A stretch of 64,000 bases of DNA from assembly GCA_963969395.1 (NCBI GenBank), contig OZ017804.1:1426001-1490000 (forward strand), written 5' to 3'. This stretch comes from Pseudoscleropodium purum (taxonomy: Eukaryota > Streptophyta > Bryopsida > Hypnales > Brachytheciaceae). A model generated the notes under the pieces. It was not told the origin of the DNA. It was given only the letters and a program-made list of their open reading frames with translations, and searched no databases. The first letter of the stretch is position 1, and every line of letters begins with the position of its first letter. This document shows, piece after piece, positions 33,704-47,079 of the stretch. Position numbers and translations under genes: made by a program.

Positions 33704-33708
33704 TTATC

Positions 33709-34020
33709 TCTACAACCTATAGCTTTTCTTTTATATTCACTTGTATTATCAGAAATTAGTTCAAAAAGAGGGGTTTCTTCATGGTCATTGTTGTTTCTTT
33801 GATTTTCACTTGTAATATTGTAAATTAATCCTAAAGGCTTGGTTTTTTTATGGTCATTGTTGTTTTGTATTGACTCTTTATCATTGTTTTTGTTAGGAGG
33901 GTTGTTGTTTTGATTGCTCTCTGATTTGTCATGCTTTTCAGGCTTCATCCCTTTTTGATTCATTTTCTTTTTCTTTGAACGATTATTTCCCATCATGAGA
34001 ATATAGGGCTCACAAAACAA
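33709..34020 (-). CDS. Small Asn/Lys-rich open frame, unknown, doubtful
   Basis: The minus-strand frame starts MFCEPYILMMGNNRSKKKK near 34020. It is dominated by Asn, Lys and Asp, with two related segments (IYNITSENQRNNNDHEE and ISDNTSEYKRK). Two imperfect repeats give it some structure, but low-complexity AT-rich DNA can produce such a frame by chance. No family is recognised. Confidence 0.25.
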
Positions 34021-36240
34021 ATAGAATAATAATGAGCAAAATGTATATGAAATTTTGAAAATAATTATCTATATGATTACAAAAATATTCATTCAATTAA
34101 ACAAAAATATATATTATAATGCTAAATGATAATGACACTTTTTATGCATCATTTTTGAACTTATAAGAATTTAAAAATCTAGAAAAGCTAAAGTAAAAGT
34201 GAAAATGTTGAAAAACAAAAGTTAAAATGTAGAAAGTAAACGATATGTTATAATGTAAATTATTACTATTTACTTTAGATAATTCAATAATTAAAAATAT
34301 GATTTTTGTCTTAAAAGGTATAAAAAAATTCTTAAGAAAATTATTGCAACATAAATAGGCAAGAATTTGGTTCTACTAGCTTGTATTGAAAATAGAGTGG
34401 AAATAAAATTTATTAGATTTTGTTTTCTTAACTTAAATGAAGATAAAATTAATAGATACTTTGAAAGTTACAATTAAGTTTCACCAAGTATCATATATTT
34501 TTTAGAGATGGAGACCATTAAGCATTAAGTGTCTAAAGTTGATTAGCGATCCTTGACCAAAAGATAACCTTATACACAATAGCATTTGAAATTGCTTTAT
34601 TGTCAAGCAATTTAACAAAGTACTCATGTAGTATTGAAGAACATTCAATTATATATTTGTATGCAAAGTTCCAATAAGAACTAGAGGTGCAAAATGATGA
34701 TTATTACAATTAAAATTGAATAAAATTGTCAAAATTAGATGTTCTAAGAGAAAAAAATTGGTATTTAAATCCAATTTTTTTTGTTTTTGCATGTCAATAA
34801 TATATGAATTATTTTCAAGCACAATGGAATGCAAGCATAAATAAATTCAACTTATTACAAAGAATTTGTAAGGGTATAATCCATAAATATCCAAGTGGTT
34901 CTCCCTCCAAAATTATTTCTTGGACCCCTTAATTTCTAATAATATATAGTAAATTTTAGGAACTTTTACTAAGTAGATTGCAAGATGTCTGCATTTAAAA
35001 TGAAGTAAATAAGTTTTTTAATTGGATTTTGAGCAAATTTTGTGACTAGATTATTTGACTTTGAATCTTTTTTTTATTTAAAATTTTTGTACAATATACT
35101 TTGAATTACAAAAAAATTATGATGAAGATTTGAGTTGAAAGTCTAGAAAAAAAGTTCCAAAAAAATCGATGATTTTCATTCTATAAAGAATTGATAAATA
35201 GAACCAGGTTCAAAATTCAAGGAAAGACTAAATTGGCAATAGCTTTTTAATGGAATTGAAGCACACTACTCCCCAATGGTAAGATTGTTCTAGCAAGCAT
35301 ATTTAATCTTGTGAATTTTTTTAATTTTTTAATTGTAAAAAATGAGTTCAAAAACAAATCTCATATGTTATTTCTTCAATTAATTTTTATGATTGTAGCC
35401 TATAAAACAAAAACTCCACAACTTTCACATTACTAATCCAAATAGAATGAATCAAAGTTTTCCATATAGACAAAAATACTATCAATGAGAAAAATGAGAA
35501 AAATTTTTGTAGATATTTTTACTATATGATCTTCTACTTTTTGAGCTTATTGTGGTATAATTTTTGTTCCTTGGCATTGATTGGAATAAAAATTTGATTA
35601 TGTAAAAGCTATTATGTTTTCTAATCTGATTTAAGAAAAAGTTTCAAAAAATCATTTCAAACTTTAGATTACAATATTATGTGAGCCTATCCAAAATTTA
35701 TCTTGTCCCCCAAAGGGACTTTAGAGATAAGGACTACATTAGTAGACAGTCCAAATTTCCCAAATTGTGAAGATGTATTGTAATATGAAGTTTAGAATAA
35801 TAATAGTTGATGATTAATCTCAAAATATAGTTGTGAAAAATTATTAATGAATCATATCCATGTGCTTAAATCAATTAGTTTATAAGGTGATACTTTTGAA
35901 TAAAATTTGAGGCCATAAATTAGAAATTCTTTCTTAAATCAATTGTAGATTGAAAATTGGTGATTCTCTCTAAGGAAAAATTTATTGAAAGTTAAAATTA
36001 TTCCACGTTAGCCAAAATATGACTTTGGTGAGTCATATTCCACGTAGTATTTTTTTATTTTGCCCGGGCAGCTCATGAAAAAGTCAAACCTTCATTAATG
36101 GTCAACATATATGCCATATTGGCAAAATACATCTAAAAATGGTTTATTATACTTTCAAATCTATATGACTCCAAATATAACTCACCAATCATATGACTAA
36201 AAGTGAATGACTCAATACAAGTCATCTATAGTGTTTTTTG
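34021..36240. other. AT-rich stretch without recognisable genes
   Basis: About 2.2 kb of AT-rich, stop-dense sequence in the interior between the two divergent genes. No palindromic sites. A GCCCGGGCAGCTCATG motif near 36061 resembles GGGCAG-containing parts of the element at 20039-20960. Confidence 0.5.
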
Positions 36241-36246
36241 CTTTAA

Positions 36247-36910
36247 TCACATTTTTTGATTTTGTGACTCACTACAATCATATTTTGCTGTTACAAAACA
36301 ATCATTTTCTTGTAGTGTTTGTTGTAAGACCACTTTGGATAGATGCCATCTATGAGCATGTAGTACCAATTGTAGGTGCACCCATTGACCACAAACTCCA
36401 TGTCTCTTGCTTCTCGTATAAGCATGTTGGAAACCAATGGTGAACAATCCAAAACATTCAAATCATTATTAGACCCTAGCAAGCAAAAGAAGGCATGCTA
36501 GATATGTAAATTTTTACTAGCAATTGCTTCAAGAATGATTGATTTCTTGCTAGACCTATCTCCAAAGTCTCCTTGCCAAGCAACATTACAATTTTTCCAC
36601 TCATAATGCATGCAATCAAGCAATAGTTTGTTAATTGCTTCTCAAAATTTGCTCATATAGATTGATGCAAGTATTGCCCTTCAAATTCTAGCCTACTTGC
36701 CAAGCTAAACCACTTAAAAGACTCTATTGTAGTACTCTTGCTAGTACTACAATATTCATTTGTTGCATTAGCATAAAATCTATAACAAAGCATACCTATG
36801 GCCACTTTGATTTTCTGATGAAGGGATAATCTTAGTAAACTACATGCGTCCAATATTTTAACAAAGTAGCTATTTTGAAGACAAATCCTCTTCATGATAG
36901 TCAAGAGCAA
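36247..36910 (-). pseudogene. PIF/Harbinger transposase remnant (plant transposon protein family)
   Basis: On the minus strand, degenerate frames show the order typical of plant PIF/Harbinger transposases (PF04827 type): SLHQKIKVAIGMLCYRFYA, ATNEYCSTSKSTTIESFKWF, then DCMHYEWKNCNVAWQGDFGD, KSIILEAIASKNL, LGSNNDLNVLDCSP and VNGCTYNWYYMLIDGIYPKW. Several stops and frame changes break it. The D-C-M-H-W-K region normally holds one catalytic Asp; the region after DGIYPKW is lost. It is an old insertion inside the larger element. Confidence 0.75.
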
Positions 36911-36959
36911 TGTGTGTCACATTCAATAATGACTTCGTAGGAACTAGGACCATATATAA

Positions 36960-38440
36960 GAGATTCAAAGAAGTAGTTTGTCATCATTCTCTTGTGTATA
37001 TCCACCTAGTCTACTAATATTTTGGGCTTTCCTAGGACAGGATCTATCTCTAACCCTCGTGGCACTCCTAAACCTTCAACGTCTTATTTGCAACCCCATT
37101 ATCCACCTCAAGTTCATCTCATGTTCTTCGTCATCTTCTAGGGTCTATTCTATAGCAACAAGAAGACACTCTCTCTATGCTTCGATCTTCATAAAATTCA
37201 ACAAAACTAAAGAGAAAGGAAGTTCAAACAAGCACATACAATAGAAACTCTAGAAAAGAGCTCCCTATCTCGTAGCTCCTTTTGTTGCAAAGTGGAATCC
37301 AATTCCCTTTAATGTAGCATGCCAAAGTGGCCAAACAACATGGCCCACTTGGCCACATCTTTTTCTATATAAATAATAGTTAAAAAAAATAGAGCCTACT
37401 ACAATGCCATCTTGTTGAAGAGTGGCAGGCCTACATCAACAATGTCAACACTATACAATTCCTTTGCTAAATCACAATCCTTGCAAAATAGTGGCAATTC
37501 TCTTATATTGTTTGGTGTCATTTATACATAGTGATCTACAATCTCCTACTTTGAATAAAAACTGCTTAAAGAAATTCTTACATAGAGATTAAAACTCACT
37601 CTTAGCCACATTTGATTCTTGTTCCCAAAGTCTTCTCAAATCTTCAATTCCTATATAAATGGAAATAATTTTAGTGACTGAAATAGAGTGCATTCAAATG
37701 AAGGCTTTGATTTGTAGCATTGACAAATTTGAATGGAGATCTCTTTTTTTTATTATTGCCCTTGGTTGTTTGAAATTTCCTCAATTTGACTCAACTTGAG
37801 TACAATGAAATTTTTGTAAAAATTACCTAAAAAATATTATAAAATGTGATTTCTAAAAGAATTTCCTGATTATTACTACAAATTTAACTTCCTACTAAGA
37901 ATTTCCTGAACATTATATCAACTAAAATTTCCTAAAATCTTGGAGCATATTTGTTTTGAATGGTATATTTCTTTTCAATAAAATTACACCCAATCCTCTT
38001 TATCATCACACTTGCTAATAATGCAATGTACTAATTTCATAGAATATTTTTCAAGGTGTCATATTTCTTAAGCTTTGGTTCATAGCACTAATCTTGGACA
38101 ACCTTTATATGTCGCATTTTGAATATATGTAATGTTAATTTTTAGAAGTTTGGATCGGTGACATAATTGAATTTTAAGTATTGCAAAGTGTTTACAATGG
38201 TGTCCAGTTACAATAGATAAGAAAATTTGGAGAATTTAAAAAAATAGTAACTAAAACAATTAGGGCTTTCAATTTCAAACTGAAATAACAGACTTATTTT
38301 AACAAGTTTTTTTAAATAATTAAGTGAAGTTGAAACTACTAATACATTTAATAATCTTCATTTTGTTAGATTTTGTTCAGAATCAAGTTTTAGTTAGGTC
38401 AAAATCACATTTTAAGAACAATAATTCTAAATGCTAAAAT
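36960..38440. other. AT-rich stretch without recognisable genes
   Basis: Possibly includes N-terminal debris of the Harbinger remnant up to about 37220. The remainder is AT-rich and stop-dense, with no sites of the palindrome family. Confidence 0.5.
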
Positions 38441-38487
38441 ATAGTATACAAGATGTCATTTGTTAGAACAACCCTCCACCAAGGCCA

Positions 38488-38668
38488 TATATAAAAACAA
38501 ACTATTATACTCCGTATCTCAATCTGACCCTGACGTGGCAGCGCGGGCAGCTTCGGCGGCGGCGGCGCCAGGCAAATGGTGGGCTTCCACGTGGCAGCAT
38601 GGGCAACTTCGTCATCGGTGGTGCGGCGGCTTCTTCGACGGAGCTGGTAATCAGGGTTTAGGGTTTTT
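38488..38668 (+). promoter_or_regulatory. Candidate promoter and leader start of the ParB/methyltransferase-like gene
   Basis: TATATAAA (38488-38495) is followed by GC-rich sequence (GGCGGCGGCGGCGCC), two GTGGCAG motifs including CCACGTGGCAG (38587-38597), and GGGTTTAGGGTTTT (about 38654-38667). The combination of TATA motif, CCACGTGGCAG and telo-type repeat mirrors that of the divergent gene. Inferred from position. Confidence 0.4.
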
Positions 38669-38740
38669 TGCAGCTTCCATCCCTGACTCCCTGCACCTGC
38701 TCCTACTGCCGCTACCACTTACGAAGTCCAGTGTTTGCAC

Positions 38741-38902
38741 GCGCGGGACCTGCGAAATTTCTGGAGTGCCACAATTTCTGGAGCGCTTTGGGAAGGCTCT
38801 CGGTGGAAGGTCGGATTGCGCGCGCGGGACCTGCGAAGTTTCTAGAGTGCCACAATTTCTGGAGCGCTCTGGGAAGGCTCTCGGTGGAAGGTCGGATTGC
38901 GC
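38741..38902 (+). repeat. Tandem duplication, 81 bp x 2
   Basis: Two adjacent copies of an 81-bp unit (start GCGCGGGACCTGCGAA, end GGTCGGATTGC) differ at a few bases. The unit is 27 codons long and lies in the presumed transcribed leader of the ParB/methyltransferase-like gene. Coding use is uncertain. Confidence 0.8.
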
Positions 38903-38949
38903 CGGTCGGAGTTCAGGTTCGTGCATACTCTGACTTGATTAGGGTTTAG

Positions 38950-40330
38950 TGTTTTCTTGGAGGTTAGGAGTGCTAGAATGACGTGCGCTAGTGTGTGGGC
39001 GTTATTGGAGGGTTTTGGATGCATTGGTGTTTCATTTGAGGGACAGGCTCACGGTTAGAAACTATTTTTGGCATTAGTATGTACAATTACACCGCAGAGT
39101 CAGTGATAGGGATAATTGGCAGTATAATTGCAAGTGTATTATGAACTCATAAAAAATGTGAGAAGTACTGGTATCCAATTATTCTGGGAAGGCACTGGAC
39201 ATGGCGTTTCTGATACTGGGATTTTCCCATGTATATCTCTGAGTCTTCACTTGTGTGTGGTTACAAGTGCAAATGCAGGTGGGCTTTGTGAAATAGCTTC
39301 AAATAGTTTCTACTTCACCTTCGAAATTTGTTATACACTGCTGAATAGATTGTATCCCAACAGTTCCAGTCCAAGCTCATGTAGCAATTGTTTCAGACAT
39401 GCATGTAGACTTACAACAGAATCAATGAAAGGGAAGATTGGCAGTATAATCGTCAGGGTATTGTGAACTCATGAAAATTTGAAAAGAACTGGTATCCTGT
39501 CCTTCACTGAGAAAAACATTGGATTAATCAGTCCTTTTGTTCTGAATCAATTTTGAAAATCTAAATTTTGAAATTGGGCTGTTCAAGGACAAAGGCTCAT
39601 GGTCAAGGGAGAAGCTAGTGATCGTGTTCCAGATCAATGAGATTTGTTGGATTTCCCGTTTCGTGTTTCCTCCCTTGATTCAGTTTCGTTGGGTTTCGCG
39701 TTTCAGCTCACTGAGATTTGTGGGAAGACAGATGTGGGAAGACAAGTGCGGGAGGTCAAGTGTGGTAAGTTTGCTTCTGTGGCATGATCTGCATCGCAAT
39801 CCTTGTTCTCGTGTGTTCGAATTTTATGAGTTTTGGGAATCTCTTGCCACTTATCTTTGTAGTCTTTGTTTCATTGCTTGAGTTGCACGTGAAGTTGTAG
39901 AATTTGATGTTAGTTTTTTTTTTATTGTGTATTTGCAGGTGTAAGTGTGATTTGCATTGATATTGCTTGGAAGAATTCGAAGTTCTATTTGGCAGTTGCA
40001 TGGGGAATTTGCAATTGATTGCAGATAGTTTGCGGTGGGTGCTTCAGCGATTCACATTGGTGTCAAACTTCTTTTGTTTTTGGTACGCAAGCTGCATCTT
40101 GATTCAATTTTCATTTAATTTTGGTTCAATTTGTAGAGTGCTCATCCAACTAAGTGATGCTTTGCTTCCATTTGTAGAGTGCTAATGGTTTGGCTCAGTT
40201 TGTAGAGTGCTTTGGTTGAGTTCTGGTTCAGTTTGAAGAGTGCTAATGCAATAAGAATAATACGCAAAAAGGCCTGTAGAGCTCTGATAAATTTTAGGGT
40301 TTTGGTACCAGGATCGTCCCAGCTTCTTAT
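38950..40330 (+). other. Presumed 5' leader/intron region, no clear exon
   Basis: Moderate AT content with GT/TTTG-rich motifs like plant introns. No open frame with family resemblance. AATTGGCAGTATAAT-type segments recur at 39114-39128 and 39434-39450, suggesting an internal partial duplication. Confidence 0.35.
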
Positions 40331-40336
40331 TTACTT

Positions 40337-40874
40337 ATCCTCGACTTGAGGATAAAAACCTTGAGACCAAAACATCATCAAAATTTTTAATCGATTATCC
40401 TCGACTCGAGGATATCCTAGAAGACCCCTTCTTCCAGGAATTAATGAAAAATCTCAAATAATAAATCCGGAAGATCAAATTACAGAATGGAATCATCTAA
40501 TTCCACTACATAATTCTGTGTAACGACATATCTAGAACACTAGAACACAAAACGAGCAAGAAGGAAATGACTAAAAACAATTATCCTCGACTCGAGGATA
40601 AAGAGGAGCTGTCAATAATGACCCCACACAAAATCCAGAAATAGAATTTTCTATTAAAAAATAAATTGACTACACCATGTCTATTGTATTTCTATCAATC
40701 TAGAATGTCTCTGCTATATTCGTGAAGGGGAAAATCACTTAGATCGATAAAAGGTAGTATCCTCGAATCGAGGATATCATGCCTGTAATTATCACACTCG
40801 ACTGAAGTTAGTTCTAGATGTACCTAAGCCAGTACTCAGTACATAGCCATGAAAAATAACCTTGATTCGAGGAT
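40337..40874. repeat. Palindrome cluster 2: five sites before the ParB/methyltransferase-like gene
   Basis: Cores: 40337-40353 (one change), 40397-40413 (perfect), 40583-40599 (perfect), 40759-40775 (perfect, centre A), 40858-40874 (degenerate, AACCTTGATTCGAGGAT). All lie upstream of the likely splice acceptor TGTATGACAG at 40927 and the ATG at 40939. Confidence 0.9.
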
Positions 40875-42378
40875 AAAAACAGATGTAATACATTGAGCTT
40901 ACACCACGTCCTAATTGTGTATGACAGGGTCCCAGAAAATGGAAGAAAACGACCAGACCTCTACATATGACTATTCCCACATGGAGCTCCTCATTGAACC
41001 CTTCCAGAATCCTTTGGGACAAGTGCCATTCTTCGAGGAAATGGCTGAAAACTATGGGGAGCTGTGGAAGTTCAAAGACGTAGTCAATCAGTGGAACTTT
41101 GGGGTAAATCGACAGAAGAACTACGTCTTCCTCAGATACCAGCTAGAGGGAACAATCAGGTTCATGCTGTGGAACCTCAATGAGAAGGTGACTCTGATCG
41201 AGCAACACCGATCAGATTACCTTGTAATCGTTCTCCAGGAAGTAGATGGAAGTGGTCACCCCCTCCCACACGTCCATTCAATTGTTTGCAATGTTGGACT
41301 TGAGTTAGGGGGGTTCGATTTAGCAGAGTTGTTATCATACCTCATAGGGACGCACTTAGACTTCTTGGCGGATGAGTTCGAAACCAAATTCTGGTCGTGG
41401 AATCCTGTGTCCTCTACAGCCCACATCCGTCGAGTGGCTGCGATATTCCTTTCTCTTGATCGCTTTGCTCTCGAAACCTTCTCCAGAAGTCACCAGAAGC
41501 TTACAGGGAAATTAACTGAACGCGCTCCTGCTAAAGAAAAATCTGGGGCACCACCTGGGAGCGAGAGCACGAGGGCACCACGTGGGAGTGGGAGCACGAG
41601 GGCACGACCTCGATCAGAAAACCAGAAGAGGAAGGCAGCAGAGCGTACAAAAGGCGATACAAATAGTAAGCGCAAAAAGTCTAACCCAGTCGAAAAGACT
41701 CGAATAGCCGGGAGTTCAGGATCAATATTGATTGACCTCCCTGGTGCGGGGGAGCAGCCTGTACGAGAAAAGGAAGATCACGAGGAGTTTACGAAGTACC
41801 AGAAGGAGTTCTGGGATAACCATCAGAAGTGCTTTCTTTTTTATGGTAAAACTTTCGATATTTCCATTGAGAAATGCATTCTGGCGAAGGACACATACAT
41901 CGTGAGGAAGCTGGAGCGGAACATGGTTGACGTTGTCAAGAAAAAGCTTGTGGAACTTGGAGACGCAAAAACTCAAAGGCAAAAGCTGTGCCTAACTCTT
42001 GTGGATGAAAATGGCAAACTCCTGAAGAGTGCCCCAAAATCGTGGGATGACATCAAGTCTAGAGAATTCATGATCATCAACGGGCAGCACAGTGTAATGG
42101 CCTCAAAAGAGTTTCAAATTAGAGGGTGTGGAGAGAAGCGACGAAAGGAGCTCCAGACATGGAACGCAAGTATTGTATGGACTACTGATCCCGTGAAGCT
42201 GACGAATATCTCCGAGTTCTACAATAAAACCAACCACATTAACCATGCCCAGCCGACCTGGGGAAATCAGATTATCAGCTTACGCAACGTGTGGGTGGAC
42301 TTAGGGAGACCTTGCCTCCTCTCAAATGAACCAGTGAATCGCAAGAACTCATCCGTAGCCAGTTTGGCACAGTATGCG

Positions 42379-42587
42379 GTATGTCAATTCCATCTCTGGC
42401 TATCCTCGAGTCGAGGGTAATGATCATATGCCTTTTCTCATGTGTTTGATAGTTTTTAGAATAGTGCAGAACTGTGAAGTAAGACTTGGCTTAGAAGAAG
42501 TGACTTCGATTTTGTCTTTATCTCACACTCATCCTCGACTCGAGGATAATTCTTGTTGTCTAGTCTAAATTTATTTGCCTCACACAG
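42379..42587 (+). other. Intron 1 of the ParB/methyltransferase-like gene
   Basis: 209 bp, GTATGTC at the donor and TTGCCTCACACAG at the acceptor. Joining in phase 0 gives SLAQYA followed by FMCAIQKF. It contains two palindrome sites. The frames on both sides are open up to these borders. Confidence 0.75.
42402..42547. repeat. Palindrome cluster 3: two sites inside intron 1
   Basis: Cores 42402-42418 (one change, centre G) and 42531-42547 (perfect). They occupy both ends of the 209-bp intron and avoid coding sequence. Confidence 0.9.
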
Positions 42588-43930
42588 TTCATGTGTGCTA
42601 TACAGAAATTCACAACCTTGGTCCTGACACGATATCGAAACATCAATCTTGAGAAAGATGGAGCAACAATCAAAAGCACCACCGACGTGAAGAACGAGAT
42701 AAAGATTATCACCCTTCGTGATGAGATTTACAAACTCTGGGATGAATTTCTTGCAGGCTACTCCGAAGGTAGATTGATAGATCCCTTAACCAGACAAGAG
42801 TATAGGGCAGACAAGAAGTTTAACCCTAAATCATGTTCGCTAAAGAGGGAGTTCTTCAGGCATTGTCGCCATTTCACGGACAGAGATCTTATGGATTTTG
42901 CTCTGCATTTGCTACACAAGACTTCGGAGCGGACACGGCCATACCCAAAGGTCTCAGTTAGTAAAACAAGAATTCTGATTGAAGACAATCAGAACGCTGC
43001 AGATTGGGTCGACCGTCGGAAGCGGAAGAGAGTGATTCACGAAGAATTGCTCGCTGTGAAGAAGACTCTAGTCTTCAGGGACGACTCTGGAGACGTTGTC
43101 GACAAGACTTGGAAGCCGTGGAAATGGAGGCACCAGTTTTCAACAGCAACATGGGATTTCTTGCTTGCTACCACTCCAATCCCCTATTTCACAAAGTGGC
43201 TCACAAATGAAGGCAAACTAAAACGAGTAGAAGATTTCAGTGAGAAGTTTCCCGACCTTCTGCCCATGTTTCAGCGCTTCGTCAAACTCAAGTATCGTCT
43301 GAGGCAGCCATTTAGAGATGTCGACATTCGGGGATTTGAGAGAGTTGCCATGTCCGTGGTGGCGAATTCGTCATGGAAGTACAATAACGGGTATTTGGGT
43401 TTTGGAATACTCGATCTCCGCGAGGCACCCAAACAGAAGGCTAGCAAGTCAAGTACTTCTGGCGCACTTCTACCATTCCTGAACTACTTGTCTACCTACC
43501 TTGATCCCAAGTTTGACACTCCCAGTGTTTGGCTCTGGATTGTTGGGGATTCTCTAGATATGGAGACTGTATCTAACTTCATTGCGGTTAAAATGCAAGT
43601 TTACGACTCAAAGCTCTCTTGTTATATTCCGGGTAAGGCAGAGAGAATAAACAACATATCCAGCCGGGCAAGCGCGACTCAAGTGTACCTCATCTTTTTG
43701 TTCAAGAAGAATGATGCCAACGCTAAGCTCCTTGAGATTGGTGTGAAGGACGAGTATAGGACGCCGAAAGATATGGCGTACTATGATGATTCCGTGAGAA
43801 ACAATGAGGCAAAGTGGAGAATGTATCCAACGGAACTGAGGATGGAGTTCTATTTGGATATGCTGTCCACATTTGTGAGTCCGTGTGAGAACGTGTTGTG
43901 AATCTACACCGGATCCAAGTGCATGCTAGC

Positions 43931-44082
43931 TGTTGAAGATACTGAGTAGGATGCTTTGGATTGTTTGAAAGCTCCTAGTATGGGTTAACATTGGATAGGT
44001 GTTGTTTGTAGCCAAAGCAAAAACAATGTAGGATGGCCACATGTCATGCATAGGACAAGCAAGGACACGTGGAAGGAAGCAT
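43931..44082 (+). mobile_element. LTR1 5' portion
   Basis: Matches the first about 150 bp of the complete LTR1 (reverse at 54186-54641) up to ACACGTGGAAGGAAGCAT, then diverges. The U3 end with the CACGTG cluster and the TATA motif is missing here. Leader-like sequence with GATTTGAGCC/GGTCTGAATTGAG units follows to 44354. Confidence 0.7.
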
Positions 44083-44354
44083 TTAGAGCACTAGAGTGTG
44101 CATTGGAGAGATTTGAGCCATTTGAGGTCTGAATTGAGTGATTTGGAGCACGAGAGTATGCATTGGAGAGATTTTGGGCCACTTGAGGTCTGAATTGAGA
44201 GGATAGGACCATTGAGGGTCTTATTAGAAAGATTGAGGGTATTTGGGACCCTATTGAACTTGTTACAACCACAAGGGAGGGAGTTGTGCATTTTGAGGTT
44301 ACATTGAAGTGATTTGGATCACTTGGGGTTGTAGTAGAGTGGGAGGTATTCACC

Positions 44355-46823
44355 ATGGCCACTAGTGATGGAGATAGCGTGAGGGTCATTGACAAGTTCA
44401 ATGGAGAGAACTTTGGCCTATGGAAATTCAAGATGGAGATGATCTTGGCCGAGAAGGACTTATGGGAGATTGTGGAAGGCACCGAAGAAGAGCCCGCAAC
44501 CGATACGGATGTCAAAGTTAAGAAGTCCTATGAGAGGAGGGTCAAGAAGGCCTTCTCTGTCATTGCTTGCAATCTTGTGGATAGGCAACTTGCACATGTT
44601 CGCGCATGCAAAGGACCCGCAGAAGCATGGAAGGTGCTTTGCAACATCCATGAGACCAAGAGCTTGTCCAACATGCTTTTCATTCGGCGCAAGTTCTTCA
44701 CGTGCAAGATGCAAGAGAATGAAGACATGCTCGACCACATCAACAAGGTCAAGGCGCTTGCAGACCAACTCGCTTGTTTGGAGGTGCCTGTGACGGATGG
44801 AGATATTGTCATGACTTTGCTTGATAGCTTGCCATCTTCATATGAGTATCTTATCACCGCATTGGAGACAAGACCCATGGAGGAGCTCACCCTCAACTTC
44901 ATCACCGCAAGATTGATGCATGAAGTGTCCAAGAGGAAGGAGAATGAGCCCCAAGAAGGAGGGGCCGCACTCTATTCACGAATTGGACAAGGAGGAAGCT
45001 CACAACCACGCAAAGAGACATGCACGTGCTACAATTGTGGTAAGCCTGGCCACCTTGCACGGTTTTGTAGGTTGCCCAAGAGGGAGAGTGCAAACAAGGC
45101 AAGTGCCAAGGAAGTGGAGGAGGACTTTGCGTTTGCAGCCAATGATGGGTATGACAACACCGACATGTTCACATGGATCATTGACTCGGGTGCAACGCAA
45201 CATATGACTCCACATAGACAAGCTTTTCTCACTTATAAGCCTATTAGCAACCACAAGGTGTATTTGGGTGACAATGGCGTGGTGGATGCAATTGGCATGG
45301 GGTGCATCGTGGTGGAGGTGAAGGGCCAAAGGAAGACCATTCGCATCCAAGATGCGTTGCATGTGCCCAAATTGCATGCCAACTTGCTCTCGGTGAGCAA
45401 GTTGGTGTCACAAGAGCTGAAGGTGCAATTCAACAGCAAGGGTTGCGATTTGGGTGCACCCAATGGAGAGATGATTGTGACCGCACCTAAAGAGGGCAAC
45501 TTGTATCAATTGAGGTTCAAAAGTGTGAATGGCACAAGCATGGCATGTTTGGCCCAAGGAGCACTCCACCAACACTCTTTGGAGCTATGGCACAAGAGAT
45601 TGGGCCACCTCAATGAGAAGAGCGTCAAGACCCTTCAAAGCATGGTGGAAGGCATGCAAGTGCAGAAGGGCTCTTGCGATTTGAAGTGCGAGGCTTGCAT
45701 TGAAGGCAAGCAAGCAAGGCAACCGTTCCCAAGGGATGGAGGCACAAGGGCAACCAAGGTGTTGGAGATTGTGCACTCCGATGTGTGTGGCCCCATGAAG
45801 ACCACTTCCACGGGTGGTGCAAGGTATTTTTTGACCTTCATTGATGATTTTTCAAGGAAGATATGGGTGTTTATGCTCAAGTGCAAAAGTGATGTATTGG
45901 AGAGGTTTAAGGCATGGAAGGCACTTGTGGAGAATGAATCGGGGCATAAGGTGAAGGTGTTACGGTCGGACAATGGAGGGGAGTACATGTCCAAGGCCTT
46001 TGAGGCTTTTATGAGAGAACATGGCATTCAACATCAAACTTCAGCGCCTTATACTCCACAACAAAATGGTGTGGCGGAGCGTGCCAATCGCACACTTATG
46101 GAGATGGCTCGGGCCATGTTGCATGCCCAAGGCCTCACATATGATCTTTGGGCGGAGGCTATATCCAATGCGGCCTACACACGCAATAAGTGCCCCACCA
46201 ATGCAATTGCATCTATGACGCCACAACAAGCTTGGAGTGGGAAGAGGCCCAATATTGGGCACATGCGCATCTTTGGATGCGTTGCATATGCTTTAGATTT
46301 GAGTCCCAAGCGTTCCAAGCTTGATGGCAAGGGCATTAAGTGTTTGTTGGTGGGCTATTGTGAGGGCTCCAAAGCTTACAGGCTCATGTGCTTAGAGACA
46401 AAGAAGATGATCAAAAGTCGAGATGTCACATTTGTGGAAGGCAAGCAAGGGGCAAGCCATGATTTGGAGATGTGTCCAAGTGGGAGCATGGAGGAACCTA
46501 AGATTGAGGTGGACAAATCTCCAAGCATGGATGCTTTGCCCAAGGAAGATGAAGAGCATGATGACACACCACCAACGCCCAATGAGAAGACATGTCCATC
46601 TACGAGTGCGGCACCAAGTGAAGATGAAGAAGAAGATACTTCCAAGGTGTCTAGATATCCTACAAGAGAAAGGAGGCCGCTTGGAGAATGGTGGAAGAAC
46701 CACATCTTACCTCAAGAGCATGTGGAGCACATGAATGTGGCGTATGCAAGAGATCCATGCAATGTGGGAAAAGCCATGAAAAGTGCGGATGCAAGCAAGT
46801 GGGAGCAGGCCATGAAAGAAGAG
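44355..46823 (+). pseudogene. Copia-1 gag-pol, 5' two thirds (gag, protease, integrase)
   Basis: A frame without stops starts MATSDGDSVRVIDKFNGEN. In order: gag (UBN2-type, with ALETRPMEELTL), a CCHC knuckle (CYNCGKPGHLARFC), aspartic protease (WIIDSGATQHM), GAG-pre-integrase (LWHKRLGHLNE) with HHCC zinc finger, integrase core (VHSDVCGPM, FIDDFSRKIWVF, RSDNGGEY, YTPQQNGVAERANR) and the GYCEGSKAYRLM region. It stops at the codons AMKEEY, where a minus-strand LTR2 begins. Reverse transcriptase and RNase H are absent. It is a different family from Copia-2 and its remaining frame is intact, so it is relatively young. Confidence 0.9.
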
Positions 46824-47079
46824 TATTGAGATTACAATATGAGAAGGATGAAAGGCTTTACTTAGATGGTAGGATGATATCAAGGCCCATGCATGGGCTG
46901 AACATAAAAGGGAAAAGCCTTTCCCTAGTTATCCACAAACCATGTGGGATAACTAAACACCATGGGCTGCCTTTGACTACAAGCAATACCCATTAGACTC
47001 TAAGCCTAACTAAGAGGCTAATACTACTCCTAGGGCTGAATGTACATAATCTACACTAATATGTACATGTTCTTCAACA
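46824..47079 (-). mobile_element. LTR2, complete, minus strand
   Basis: Starts TATTGAGATTACAATATG and ends GTTCTTCAACA, the reverse of the 256-bp LTR2. It serves as 3' LTR of the minus-strand fragment that follows. Confidence 0.9.
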
